DNA of 64,000 nt. It comes from VRUE01 sp963697695. GTDB taxonomy: Bacteria; Actinomycetota; Thermoleophilia; Solirubrobacterales; 70-9. Both the position numbers and the translations under genes were made by a program. The DNA is taken from assembly GCA_963697695.1 (NCBI GenBank), contig OY969094.1:2294001-2358000 (forward strand), read 5' to 3'. The notes under the pieces were generated by a model. It did no database searches. It saw nothing but the letters and a program-made list of their open reading frames with translations, and was not told the DNA's origin. Positions 24,722-32,170 of the stretch are shown piece after piece; positions within the stretch are counted from its first letter, which is position 1; every line of letters begins with the position of its first letter.

Positions 24722-25756
24722 ATGGGCGCCCTCGATCGCATCTCCGTTGCCGCGATCGGCGTCTCCGTCGCCGATCTCGAGGCCGAGACCCAGCGCGCCG
24801 AGGCGGCTGGGGTCGAGTGCGTCTGGGCTCCGGAGCTCTTCCGCTCCTCGGTCACCCAGGCCGCTTACCTGGCCGGCAGGACCGAGAAGATCGATGTCGC
24901 GACCGGCATCGCCTGGGCCTTCACCCGCAGCCCTTTCATCCTTGCCGTCTCGGCCCTGGACATCGACGAGATGTCAACAGGCCGTTTCCGGCTCGGACTC
25001 GGCTCGGGCGTCAAACGGCTGAACGAAACCTGGCACAACGCCGAGTACGGCAGGCCGGCCCCCCACCTGCGCGAGGCGATCGAGGCCACGCGGCTGATCA
25101 TGCAGCAGGCGGGCAAGGGCGAACCGATTCGCTACGAGGGCTCCTACTACGACATCGACATCAAGGGATGGATCCGGCCCCACCCCGCGGCTCGCGAGTC
25201 GGTGCCGATCTACACCGCCGGTGTGCAGGGAGGCATGTGCCGGATGGCAGGCGACGTCGCCGATGGCCTGATCGGCCACCCGATCCAGAGCCTGCGCTGG
25301 ATCGACGAGGTCGTCGTCAGCTCCTTCGAGGAGGGCCTGCGCCGCTCCGGCCGCGACCGCAAGGACTTCGACTACCTGCCCACTGTCTGCTGCGCGATCG
25401 ACGACGACGAGGCCCGCGCAGTCGACATGGCGCGCCGCACGATCTCCTTCTACGCCACGGTCAAGACCTACATGCCGCTCTGGGAGCTGCACGGCTTCGC
25501 CGACAACGCAGTTGCCGCCGGCGAGGCCTTCCGCCGCGGCGACCTCGCCGCCGTCCCAGCTGCGATCAGCGATGAGATGGTCGACGCGTACTGCGCCGCC
25601 GGGCCGCTCGACAAGGTCCGGGCCCGGGTGGAGGCGACCGCCGAGCGCGCCGACGGCCTCTTCCTCACCCCGCCCACCTACTTCATCTCGCCCGAAGAGC
25701 TCTCCGAGTACCAGAACCGGATCATCGCGGCCTTCGGCCCCAGCGCCTCCGGCTGA
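24722..25756 (+). CDS. LLM-class F420-dependent oxidoreductase
   Basis: A 344-residue luciferase-like TIM-barrel protein: MGALDRISVAAIGVSVADLEAETQRAEAAG, VATGIAWAFTRSPFILAVSALDIDEMSTGRFRLGLGSG and PIYTAGVQGGMCRMAGDVADGLIGHPI. This layout is that of the F420-using LLM enzymes abundant in actinobacteria. It follows the FadE pair by 14 bases and probably belongs to the same operon, hinting at reduction or oxidation of the same CoA-linked substrate. Cofactor use (F420 rather than FMN) is inferred from family membership. Confidence 0.85.
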   Translation: MGALDRISVAAIGVSVADLEAETQRAEAAGVECVWAPELFRSSVTQAAYLAGRTEKIDVATGIAWAFTRSPFILAVSALDIDEMSTGRFRLGLGSGVKRLNETWHNAEYGRPAPHLREAIEATRLIMQQAGKGEPIRYEGSYYDIDIKGWIRPHPAARESVPIYTAGVQGGMCRMAGDVADGLIGHPIQSLRWIDEVVVSSFEEGLRRSGRDRKDFDYLPTVCCAIDDDEARAVDMARRTISFYATVKTYMPLWELHGFADNAVAAGEAFRRGDLAAVPAAISDEMVDAYCAAGPLDKVRARVEATAERADGLFLTPPTYFISPEELSEYQNRIIAAFGPSASG

Positions 25757-25775
25757 CTTCGCGCTTATTCGCGCT

Positions 25776-26057
25776 ATGGGCGAAGAAACACGAAGTCAGG
25801 CCCTTGAGGTGCTGGCGCTCGTGTCGGAGATACCGCCTGGGTTCGTGCGCACTTACGGAGATGTCTCTCCCGGTGCGCCTCGCTTCGCCGGCTCGGTTCT
25901 GTTCGAGTGCGACGATCCAGACCTTCCCTGGTGGCGCGTCGTGCGCGCCGATGGCTCGCTGGCCAAGGGAGCGCGCCAGCGCCGGCATCTGGTCGCCGAG
26001 GGTGTCCCCTTCAAAGGCGAGCGGGTGGACATGGCGGTTGCGCGCCTCCCGTCCTGA
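25776..26057 (+). CDS. Alkyltransferase-like (ATL/MGMT-fold) protein
   Basis: A 93-residue protein of the MGMT C-terminal-domain family (EIPPGFVRTYGDVSPGAPRFAG, RQRRHLVAEGVPF). In the position of the alkyl-accepting cysteine of PCHRV the sequence reads PWWRVV, so it cannot transfer the alkyl group. Like YbaZ/ATL proteins it would bind O6-alkylguanine and hand the lesion to nucleotide excision repair. The usual ATL motif is PWHR, so the second tryptophan is unusual. ATG 25776 gives the normal ATL length. Confidence 0.8.
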   Translation: MGEETRSQALEVLALVSEIPPGFVRTYGDVSPGAPRFAGSVLFECDDPDLPWWRVVRADGSLAKGARQRRHLVAEGVPFKGERVDMAVARLPS

Positions 26058-26060
26058 GCG

Positions 26061-26540
26061 TCAGGCGCTCGGCCAGATCCTCTCACGGCCGCTCGACACC
26101 GCAGATGCGACGCAGAACTCCGGCGCCGGCCCGAGCACCATCTGCCGCTGCCAGGCGCCGGCTTCGGGCAGCGTGTCGATGAACTGCCCATACGACTGGC
26201 CGCGCGGCTTGTCGAGCCACTCGGCTCCGCCGGGGATGGACGCCTGCTCTCGCAGCGGCGCGTAGACGGCACCCCAGCCATCGGCCGACAGCGAGGCAGC
26301 GCGGTCATGCGGCGCGCGCCGGTGTGCGTCGACCGCCGCTTCGTTCAGCTCGCCCAGGCCGCCCCAGTCGGCGACCAGGTACCAGTCCTCGTAGCCGCTG
26401 CCGTCGTCAAAAGGCAGAGAGTCGAGGCGAAAGCAGGCTGAATCCATCTCCAGCTCGGCGTGGAAAGCGCGCTGCGCCTCCTCGTAGGCCTGCGGGTCGA
26501 CATCTGCGCGAGGGCGGTGCCAGAAGACGTACGCGAGCAT
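26061..26540 (-). CDS. Conserved hypothetical protein, 159 residues
   Basis: Starts MLAYVFWHRPRADVDPQAYEEAQRAFH. It is tryptophan- and tyrosine-rich with no signal peptide (YEDWYLVADWGGLGELNEAAVDAHRR). The pattern suggests a dimeric alpha/beta-barrel-like or EthD-like protein, but I cannot place it firmly. The reading is limited to ATG 26540 because upstream sequence codes the next gene in another frame. It ends 3 bases from the convergent ATL stop. Confidence 0.65.
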   Translation of the reverse strand: MLAYVFWHRPRADVDPQAYEEAQRAFHAELEMDSACFRLDSLPFDDGSGYEDWYLVADWGGLGELNEAAVDAHRRAPHDRAASLSADGWGAVYAPLREQASIPGGAEWLDKPRGQSYGQFIDTLPEAGAWQRQMVLGPAPEFCVASAVSSGRERIWPSA

Positions 26541-26557
26541 CTCGCGACGGTACTGCG

Positions 26558-26761
26558 CTACTCGTCGCGCGGGGTGATGCGGAAGATCGAGATCACCTCG
26601 GCGTTGTGGGCCTCGGGGTGGACCACGTAGGCGCTCGGCCCGCCGCCGAACCAGCCTGAGGCCTCGTTGTCGCCGACGAAGATGCCGGGATGGTGCTTGC
26701 CGTTCCCGTCCTCGACCCAAACTTTGTCGCCCTCTTTGAACCCGTGCCCGCGGTCGTTCAC
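26558..26761 (-). CDS. Small hypothetical protein, 67 residues
   Basis: The sequence reads MNDRGHGFKEGDKVWVEDGNGKHHPGIFVGD..., a compact beta-rich protein resembling SH3-like or KOW-type small barrels. The GTG start follows TAGGCT (26773-26768) by 6 bases with no ribosome site, a leaderless arrangement. It is followed 17 bases later by the 159-residue gene, so they may be one operon. Confidence 0.6.
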   Translation of the reverse strand: MNDRGHGFKEGDKVWVEDGNGKHHPGIFVGDNEASGWFGGGPSAYVVHPEAHNAEVISIFRITPRDE

Positions 26762-26785
26762 GGGCTCAGCCTAGCCGGTCAGGCA

Positions 26786-26824
26786 CCGGCCCGCCCCCTC
26801 TGGTGGCTTGAGGGAGCGGGCCGG
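26786..26824 (-). terminator. Hairpin terminator after the secreted-protein gene
   Basis: CCGGCCCGCCCCCTC (26786-26800) pairs with GAGGGAGCGGGCCGG (26810-26824) with one mismatch and a 9-nt loop. It lies downstream of the stop at 26842 on the minus strand and just before the -10 box of the 67-residue gene. There is no clear T-run. Confidence 0.55.
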
Positions 26825-26841
26825 GCAATCGCCCGCCCGGG

Positions 26842-27366
26842 TTATGGGCAGACGACGATCAGGTGGAAGTCGGCATCGGCGGCAGCGCCTTTTTCGTCGC
26901 GGGTGTGGACTTCAACCGCGTTGGCGTTGGCTGCCGAGGTATTGGTCTGGGCGTAGCCGGCGCCCGGCACCGAGGTGCCGGCGTTGTTACGCCCAGCGAC
27001 GTCGGCACAGCCGGAGACGTTGACCGGGAAGGTCACGGTGACCGCTCCGCCGCCCTCGGCGGCGGAGACCCCGGCGTCGCTGGTGCGTGCCAGTGCCGCG
27101 TTGCCAACCCCCGCGGGGTTGTTGACAACCGCCCAATACGTATGTGCCGCCCGCTCTGCAGCGGGCACCACCCCAAGCTTGTTGGTGTTGATCTGGTAGC
27201 CGGTGAGAGTCTTGCGCTTGATCTTGCCTGCTCCGATCGTCTGCTTTTTGATCGCCCCACCGTTGATCGTCTGCGCCGCATATGCGGTGCCTGCCAGTGC
27301 CACCACCAGCGCCGCAATGGCCACGACCATGGCCGGTGACGGCTTCTTGTTCCCCAGCGTCTTCAT
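26842..27366 (-). CDS. Secreted protein of a Thermoleophilia-type family
   Basis: A 174-residue exported protein. The signal peptide spans residues 1-30 (MKTLGNKKPSPAMVVAIAALVVALAGTAYA), followed by TINGGAIKKQTIGAGKIKRKTLTGYQI. That is a short repeated ladder (GAIKKQTI, GAGKIKRKTL) resembling a beta-helix or stalk start. The C-terminal part is a beta-rich domain with two cysteines. I associate this N-terminal block with large multi-copy families in Solirubrobacterales. The function is unknown; a surface-exposed or spore/coat-like role is possible. Confidence 0.7.
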   Translation of the reverse strand: MKTLGNKKPSPAMVVAIAALVVALAGTAYAAQTINGGAIKKQTIGAGKIKRKTLTGYQINTNKLGVVPAAERAAHTYWAVVNNPAGVGNAALARTSDAGVSAAEGGGAVTVTFPVNVSGCADVAGRNNAGTSVPGAGYAQTNTSAANANAVEVHTRDEKGAAADADFHLIVVCP

Positions 27367-27433
27367 CGAGACCCCCTTCGTTCTTGCAGCGAGCCACTAC
27401 CCAGATCAGGCAAGCTCCTAAACGCCTGCCGGG

Positions 27434-28105
27434 CTAACGGTCTGGAAGGGTGGCGGCGAAGCGCTCGAGCGTTGCCGAATCCGTCACGGCGGGGCCGTGG
27501 CCGGGAAGGACCAGTGAGGGTTTGAGCTCGGCCAGCTTGCGGATCGAGCGGCGGTTCTCGGCGGGGTCGTAGGTGAAGATCGTCGGCGGCTCCTTGATTC
27601 CCGGCAGTGCGGTCGCGTAACTCATGTTGCGAATCACGTCGCCGCAGATCGCGACCCGGTCGGAGTCGCGGAAGAAGATCACCTCGCCGCGGGAGTGCCC
27701 AGGTGCGTGGATGACGCGGAAGCCGGCGACCTCGTCTCCCTCTTGGAGGACGCGATCGACTTTGTAGGGAGGCCCCTGCCAGATCTTGCGAATCGTGCGG
27801 TTGACCGGGTTGCTTGCCGCGGCCTCCTGCATCGGGCGCTTACCTTCCATCGCCTCGACGTCGTCGGCGTGACAGGCCAGCGGGACCCCACGAGCTTCGC
27901 AAACGTCCTTGGCGACTCCCTGGTGATCGGGATGCGCGTGGGTCAATGCCAGCATCGAGATCTCCCGGCCCTCGATCTCGCTGAAGATACGACCGCGATC
28001 CCAGCGCCTGCCGGCATCGATCAGGACGTCGCCGGCGAGGTAGACGTTGATCGAGGGGTAGGGAAACTCCTTGAGGCGCCAGACGGCGGGAGCGAGGTGC
28101 TTCAT
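27434..28105 (-). CDS. MBL-fold metallo-hydrolase
   Basis: A 223-residue metallo-beta-lactamase-fold hydrolase with the signature THAHPDH near residue 55, further metal ligands in HAPGHSRGEV and CGDVI, and the final PGHGPAV. The substrate class cannot be decided; glyoxalase II-like or lactonase-like enzymes are both compatible. It starts directly after the stop of the small gene upstream (28106), so it is the last gene of a three-gene minus-strand operon with the cell-wall-binding protein. Confidence 0.85.
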   Translation of the reverse strand: MKHLAPAVWRLKEFPYPSINVYLAGDVLIDAGRRWDRGRIFSEIEGREISMLALTHAHPDHQGVAKDVCEARGVPLACHADDVEAMEGKRPMQEAAASNPVNRTIRKIWQGPPYKVDRVLQEGDEVAGFRVIHAPGHSRGEVIFFRDSDRVAICGDVIRNMSYATALPGIKEPPTIFTYDPAENRRSIRKLAELKPSLVLPGHGPAVTDSATLERFAATLPDR

Positions 28106-28354
28106 CTAGTGCCCGATTCCGAGGGTGCCACGGGGATCGCCGCTGTGCTCCGCCAGCTCTTCGAGCTCGGCGGCCTTGCGTTCGCCTTCGATCCGGGCCG
28201 GGTGGTCGGCAGGCAGCGGCTCGATCAGCCTGCGGATGCGGTTGCGAACCTGGAGCGCGAAGTGGGGGGTGGAGGCGCCGGCGAGGGCGCGGATGTCCTC
28301 CGGGGTGACCGTGTGGGAAGCGTTCAGGAGATTGGGGCTCTCGGCCTCGCTCAC
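28106..28354 (-). CDS. Small hypothetical protein, 82 residues
   Basis: A helical protein reading MSEAESPNLLNASHTVTPEDIRALAGASTPHFALQVRNRIRRLIEPLP. No membrane segment. The GTG start overlaps the stop of the preceding gene (GTGA), and the MBL-fold gene follows without a gap, so translation of all three is likely coupled. I do not recognise the family. Confidence 0.6.
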   Translation of the reverse strand: MSEAESPNLLNASHTVTPEDIRALAGASTPHFALQVRNRIRRLIEPLPADHPARIEGERKAAELEELAEHSGDPRGTLGIGH

Positions 28355-29685
28355 GGTTCTCCTCCGATCTTCGTCAGTTCGGCCAGCTCGTCGATTTCTG
28401 CCTGTTGGTTCACATCGATGGCCCCAAGGTCTCCGATCACCCACACGTGGTTATAGAAGGCGCGAGTGGGATCCGTGGTGTAGCCCGGCTTGACGTCGAG
28501 CAGATACTGGCGCAGCGCGGTGGGAAGCGTATCGGCGTCGTCGCTGAGCAGCAGCGGCCCCCAGGTCCCCGAGGCCGAGAGCGGAGCGGCAACAGCGGCG
28601 TCGAGCGGGGCATCGCTACGGGCGACGACGAAACCGTGGCCGGGATCGTTGACGTTCCAGCCGAAGCCCTCGTCGCCGTAGCGGGCGAGGGCGATCGCGT
28701 TCTCGACCGGGTCCTCACCCGATACCCGTCGCACCCGGTTGCCGATCTTGGCTATCTCCCGCACTACCTCCGAGGAGATCGCCGAGGATGGACCGAGTAC
28801 GTAGACCGCAGCTCGGGGACTCCGTTTCAGCGCCGCCGCGGTCTCCGAGGGCAGCCGGTCGGGGGCGGCGAAGAGGACCGGATCGCCGGAGCGGGCCGCC
28901 CAGGCCGCCGCCGGTGCCGCGAACCCGGGCTGGGTTTCGGAAGCGACGACGATGTGCCGGGGCGGTCGGCCCGAAAGCCTTTCTCGCAGCTTTGCGATCG
29001 AGGCCGCAACCGCCGCCGCCTTGCCCGCCTTGACGGCTGTGGCTGTCAGTCCATCTGGGACGGTGGCGGCGCCGATGGAGAAGGCCTGGGTCCCCTGGGT
29101 CTCCTTGTCGCCCTCCGGGCTGAGCGCATCCAGCGCCTGCGAGGTCGCCTCGGGCAAGCCGTCGTTGCTTGAAACCAGCAGCGGTGCCCCGGTCGGTTCG
29201 GCCATCAGCACCGCGGCGGCGACCGCTCCCTGCCAGTCGTTCTCGTCGACCAGGGTCACCGCGGCGGGGCGCTGGGTGGGGCTCGCCGCGGGATAGACCG
29301 ACAGCGCTACCCCGGCCGCGTTGGCGGCGGCGTCGGAACCGCCGACTCGGGTTGTGTTGTTGGTCGCGAAGGCCGGGTAGCCAAGCTCCTCGGCGGTCTG
29401 CGAGGAGGGGGTCTCTGCCTCCTGAGTGGGGGACCGCGGCGCCGGCGCCGGCGCCGGCTCGTTGGAGAGGTCCTCCTTGGAGCCGCTGCCGCCGATCACG
29501 GCGGCGACGAGGAAGACGACCGCCACCGCGACCAGGCCGCCAACGGCCTTCAGTGCGGCAGGGATCGGTTTGCGCCGTTGCTTCGACTTGTAGGGTGCCG
29601 CCGGCGCTTGGGGTGTCGTCTCGGTCGACTTCTCGGGCGCCTCCGGGGTTGCCACGTCAGCGTTGATCGGTCGTTTCCTGGCCAC
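28351..29685 (-). CDS. Membrane-anchored protein with cell-wall-binding-repeat-2-like domain
   Basis: 444 residues: a basic, proline-rich cytoplasmic tail (1-44), one membrane helix (about 45-66) and a Pro/Ala-rich linker. The large outer domain begins FATNNTTRVGGSDAAANAAGVALSVYP and contains AVTLVDENDWQGAVAAAVLM and VYVLGPSSAISSEVVREI. These match the pattern of CWB2 (putative cell-wall-binding repeat 2) proteins: TxRxxGxDRxxTA-like starts and alternating alpha/beta units. It probably binds or organises envelope polymers. The first gene of a coupled trio, it is divergent from the acyl-CoA dehydrogenase at 29794. Confidence 0.72.
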   Translation of the reverse strand: MARKRPINADVATPEAPEKSTETTPQAPAAPYKSKQRRKPIPAALKAVGGLVAVAVVFLVAAVIGGSGSKEDLSNEPAPAPAPRSPTQEAETPSSQTAEELGYPAFATNNTTRVGGSDAAANAAGVALSVYPAASPTQRPAAVTLVDENDWQGAVAAAVLMAEPTGAPLLVSSNDGLPEATSQALDALSPEGDKETQGTQAFSIGAATVPDGLTATAVKAGKAAAVAASIAKLRERLSGRPPRHIVVASETQPGFAAPAAAWAARSGDPVLFAAPDRLPSETAAALKRSPRAAVYVLGPSSAISSEVVREIAKIGNRVRRVSGEDPVENAIALARYGDEGFGWNVNDPGHGFVVARSDAPLDAAVAAPLSASGTWGPLLLSDDADTLPTALRQYLLDVKPGYTTDPTRAFYNHVWVIGDLGAIDVNQQAEIDELAELTKIGGEP

Positions 29686-29713
29686 AGACGGAACGCTACA
29701 ACGCAGGGACTGG

Positions 29714-29729
29714 CTGGCTGGTCAGTTAA
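29714..29729. promoter_or_regulatory. Degenerate second operator
   Basis: CTGGCTGGTCAGTTAA matches the complement of the TTGACTGACCAGTCAA operator with three differences. It lies 17 bases before the perfect copy, centre to centre 33 bases (about three helical turns), which suggests cooperative binding by a dimeric repressor. Confidence 0.5.
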
Positions 29730-29746
29730 TCTTTGCCTCAAACTGG

Positions 29747-29762
29747 TTGACTGACCAGTCAA
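29747..29762. promoter_or_regulatory. Palindromic operator TTGACTGACCAGTCAA, copy 2
   Basis: Identical to the site at 20043-20058, 31 bases before the acyl-CoA dehydrogenase start at 29794 and in the gap shared with the divergent wall-binding-protein gene. The shared sites tie this gene to the thiolase in one regulon. Confidence 0.75.
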
Positions 29763-29793
29763 TCAACAGCCGCCGCCAGCAAAGAGGGGAACA

Positions 29794-31068
29794 ATGGATT
29801 TCGCACTCAACGAGGAGCAGCAGGAGTTCAAGCAGCGCTGCCGGACCTTCGCCCGCGAGGTGATCAGGCCCGCCGCGCGCAAGCACGACGAAGAGGAGAG
29901 CATTCCCTGGGAGGTGATCAAGGAGGCACGCCGGCAGGGATTCGGGGGCCTCGAGGGGATCCAGCGCTCGGCCGGGGACTCAGAGGGCCAGCTGCAGGTG
30001 ATCTCCGCCGAAGAGTTCCACTGGGGTTGCGCCGGCATCGCGCTGGCGATCTCCGGCTCCGGCCTCGCGGCGGCAGGCATCGCCTCCTCGGGTACGCCGG
30101 AGCAGATCGGCCAATGGGTGCCCGAGTGCTTCGGTAGCGGTGAGGAGATCAAGCTCGGTGCCTACGCTGTCACCGAGCCGCAGGCCGGCTCCGACGTCAA
30201 GAGCCTGAAGACGACCGCCAAGCGCGACGGCGACGAGTGGGTCCTCAACGGGACCAAGGTCTTCATCACCAACGGCGGCATCGCCGACGTCCACGTCGTC
30301 GTTGCCACGGTCGACCCCACCCTCGGCACCCGCGGGCAGGCCTCCTTCGTCGTCGGCAAGGGCACCCCCGGCCTCAGCCAGGGCAAGAAGGAGAGCAAGC
30401 TCGGGATCCGCGCCTCCCACACGGCCGAGATCGTGCTCGACGATTGCCGCATCCCGGCCGAGAACCTGCTCGGCGGTGAGGAGAAGCTCGAGCGCAAGCT
30501 GCAGCGCGGCCGCGAAGGCAAGAAGTCGCGTGGCGCCGATGCCCTTGCGACCTTCGAGATGACCCGGCCGCTGGTCGGCGCCTCGGCGCTGGGCATCGCC
30601 CAGGCCGCCTACGAGTGGACCTTGGAGTACCTCGACGGCCAGACCGTGGAGGGCAGGCCCGCGCTGCAGGAGCAGCGAATCCAGCAGGTCCTCGCCGATG
30701 TCGCGACCGAGATCGAGGCGGCGCGGCTCCTCGTCCAGCGAGCCGCCTGGATGGGTCGCAACGGCATCCCGATGACCGGTGGGCAGGGCTCGATGTCGAA
30801 GCTCAAGGGCGGCGACGTGACGATGTGGGCGACGACGACCCTGATGGACCTCGTCGGCCCTTATGCCTGGAGCCCCGATTGCCCGCTGGAGAAGTGGTTC
30901 CGCGACGCCAAGATCTACCAGTTGTTCGAGGGTACGGCCGAGATCCAGCGCATGGTGATCTCGCGGATGCAGGCCCGCGAGTACGCCGAGCGGCTGGGGT
31001 ACGCCGCCGAAGTGGCCGAGCAGGCGACACAGTCCGCCGAGCCCGCCAAAGAGCCCGTTCCCGCGTAA
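29794..31068 (+). CDS. Acyl-CoA dehydrogenase
   Basis: A 424-residue acyl-CoA dehydrogenase: MDFALNEEQQEFKQRCRTFAREVIRPAARKHDEEE, KLGAYAVTEPQAGSDVKSLKT, KVFITNGGIADVHVVVATVD and C-terminal FRDAKIYQLFEGTAEIQRMVISR. The EGTAEIQ segment marks a complete FAD site. There is a roughly 20-residue insertion (EEKLERKLQRGREGKKSRGADALATFE) before the second helical domain. GAGGGGA before the ATG is the ribosome site. The two operators upstream suggest repression by the same regulator as the thiolase. It is probably a single-subunit FadE. Confidence 0.9.
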   Translation: MDFALNEEQQEFKQRCRTFAREVIRPAARKHDEEESIPWEVIKEARRQGFGGLEGIQRSAGDSEGQLQVISAEEFHWGCAGIALAISGSGLAAAGIASSGTPEQIGQWVPECFGSGEEIKLGAYAVTEPQAGSDVKSLKTTAKRDGDEWVLNGTKVFITNGGIADVHVVVATVDPTLGTRGQASFVVGKGTPGLSQGKKESKLGIRASHTAEIVLDDCRIPAENLLGGEEKLERKLQRGREGKKSRGADALATFEMTRPLVGASALGIAQAAYEWTLEYLDGQTVEGRPALQEQRIQQVLADVATEIEAARLLVQRAAWMGRNGIPMTGGQGSMSKLKGGDVTMWATTTLMDLVGPYAWSPDCPLEKWFRDAKIYQLFEGTAEIQRMVISRMQAREYAERLGYAAEVAEQATQSAEPAKEPVPA

Positions 31069-31075
31069 GGACAAG

Positions 31076-31141
31076 AGAGCCATCGGGGGGCCGTCTCAGG
31101 CCGCTTCGCGGGAGTTCCTGAGAAGGCCCCCCGATGGCTCT
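31076..31141. terminator. Long two-stage hairpin, probable bidirectional terminator
   Basis: Positions 31076-31092 pair perfectly with 31125-31141 (17 bp), followed by one mismatch and a further perfect 7 bp (31094-31100 with 31117-31123). The loop itself can form CCGC/GCGG. It starts 8 bases after the acyl-CoA dehydrogenase stop. The last base is the first base of the TAAGCT box of the next gene. There is no T-run. It may be a terminator or another member of the inverted-repeat group in this window. Confidence 0.7.
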
Positions 31142-31152
31142 AAGCTCAGGCC

Positions 31153-32100
31153 GTGCACGGCCACAACCACTCGCACGGCGTTGGTTCGCACGCGCACGCG
31201 CACGCGCTGGAAGCGCGGCGAGGTGACAGTCGCAAGCGGATGTGGATCGCGCTGGCGATCAACGTTGCGATGCTGGTCGTCGAGGCGGTGGGCGGAGTCA
31301 TCACCGGCTCTCTGGCGCTACTCGCCGATGCCGGTCACCTGCTCTCCGACTCCGGCTCGGTCGCGCTGGCGCTGCTCGCTGCGGGCCTGGCGGCCCGTCC
31401 CGCCGGCGGACGGCGCACCTTCGGCTATCAGCGCTCGGAGGTGCTGGCGGCGCTGGTGAACGGACTTACGCTGGTGGCAATCTCGATCGCGATAGCCGTC
31501 GCCGCTCTCAGTCGCCTTGGCGACCCGCCTGAGATCGACGGTGGCGGGGTGCTCGCGCTGGGCCTCTTCGGCCTGCTCGGCAACATCGCCGCGACGCTGG
31601 TCCTGGCGCGAGGCCAGCGCGAGGACATCAACCTCGAGGGAGTGCTTCGGCACAGCGTCGCCGACGCTCTCGGTTCGCTCGGCGTGGTCCTCGCCGGCGC
31701 CTTCGTGCTGGCGGGTGGCTCCTCGGTCATCGACCCGATCGTCAGCCTCGCGATCGCCGCCCTGATCCTCGCCTCCTCCTGGCGGCTGATCAAGGAACCG
31801 ATCGACGTGCTGATGGAGGCGGCGCCGGCCGGCTTCGACGTCGACGCGGTGGGCGCTGCGATCTGCGAAGAGGAGGGGGTGCGCTCGGTGCACGACCTGC
31901 ACGTCTGGACGGTCACCGCCGGCTTCGGTGCGCTCGCTGCCCACGTCGTCGTCTCCGCGCAGAGCGACCGGGACCTGATTCGGCGCCATATCGAGGTGAT
32001 GCTGCACGAGCGCTTCGGCGTCGATCACACGACGCTGCAGATGGAGGAGCAGGCCGACGAGGCGCTGCTGCGGGTGGAGAACGCCCCTCACGAGGCCTGA
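31153..32100 (+). CDS. Cation diffusion facilitator (CzcD/ZitB-type) metal exporter
   Basis: A 315-residue exporter of zinc or similar divalent metals. The N-terminus is histidine-rich (HGHNHSHGVGSHAHAHA). Six membrane helices (about 28-205) carry the metal site in LLADAGHLLSDSGSVAL and LRHSVADALGS. A cytoplasmic domain contains VHDLHVWTVTAGFGALAAHVVVS, as in the CzcD subfamily. The GTG start follows TAAGCT (31141-31146) by 6 bases. No metalloregulator gene is adjacent. Confidence 0.92.
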   Translation: MHGHNHSHGVGSHAHAHALEARRGDSRKRMWIALAINVAMLVVEAVGGVITGSLALLADAGHLLSDSGSVALALLAAGLAARPAGGRRTFGYQRSEVLAALVNGLTLVAISIAIAVAALSRLGDPPEIDGGGVLALGLFGLLGNIAATLVLARGQREDINLEGVLRHSVADALGSLGVVLAGAFVLAGGSSVIDPIVSLAIAALILASSWRLIKEPIDVLMEAAPAGFDVDAVGAAICEEEGVRSVHDLHVWTVTAGFGALAAHVVVSAQSDRDLIRRHIEVMLHERFGVDHTTLQMEEQADEALLRVENAPHEA

Positions 32101-32170
32101 TCGCAAGCGGGATTGCATCTCCGGCGCGATGCGCTGGGCCGGATCGCGGCTGAGCTAGCCTCGCTCGACG

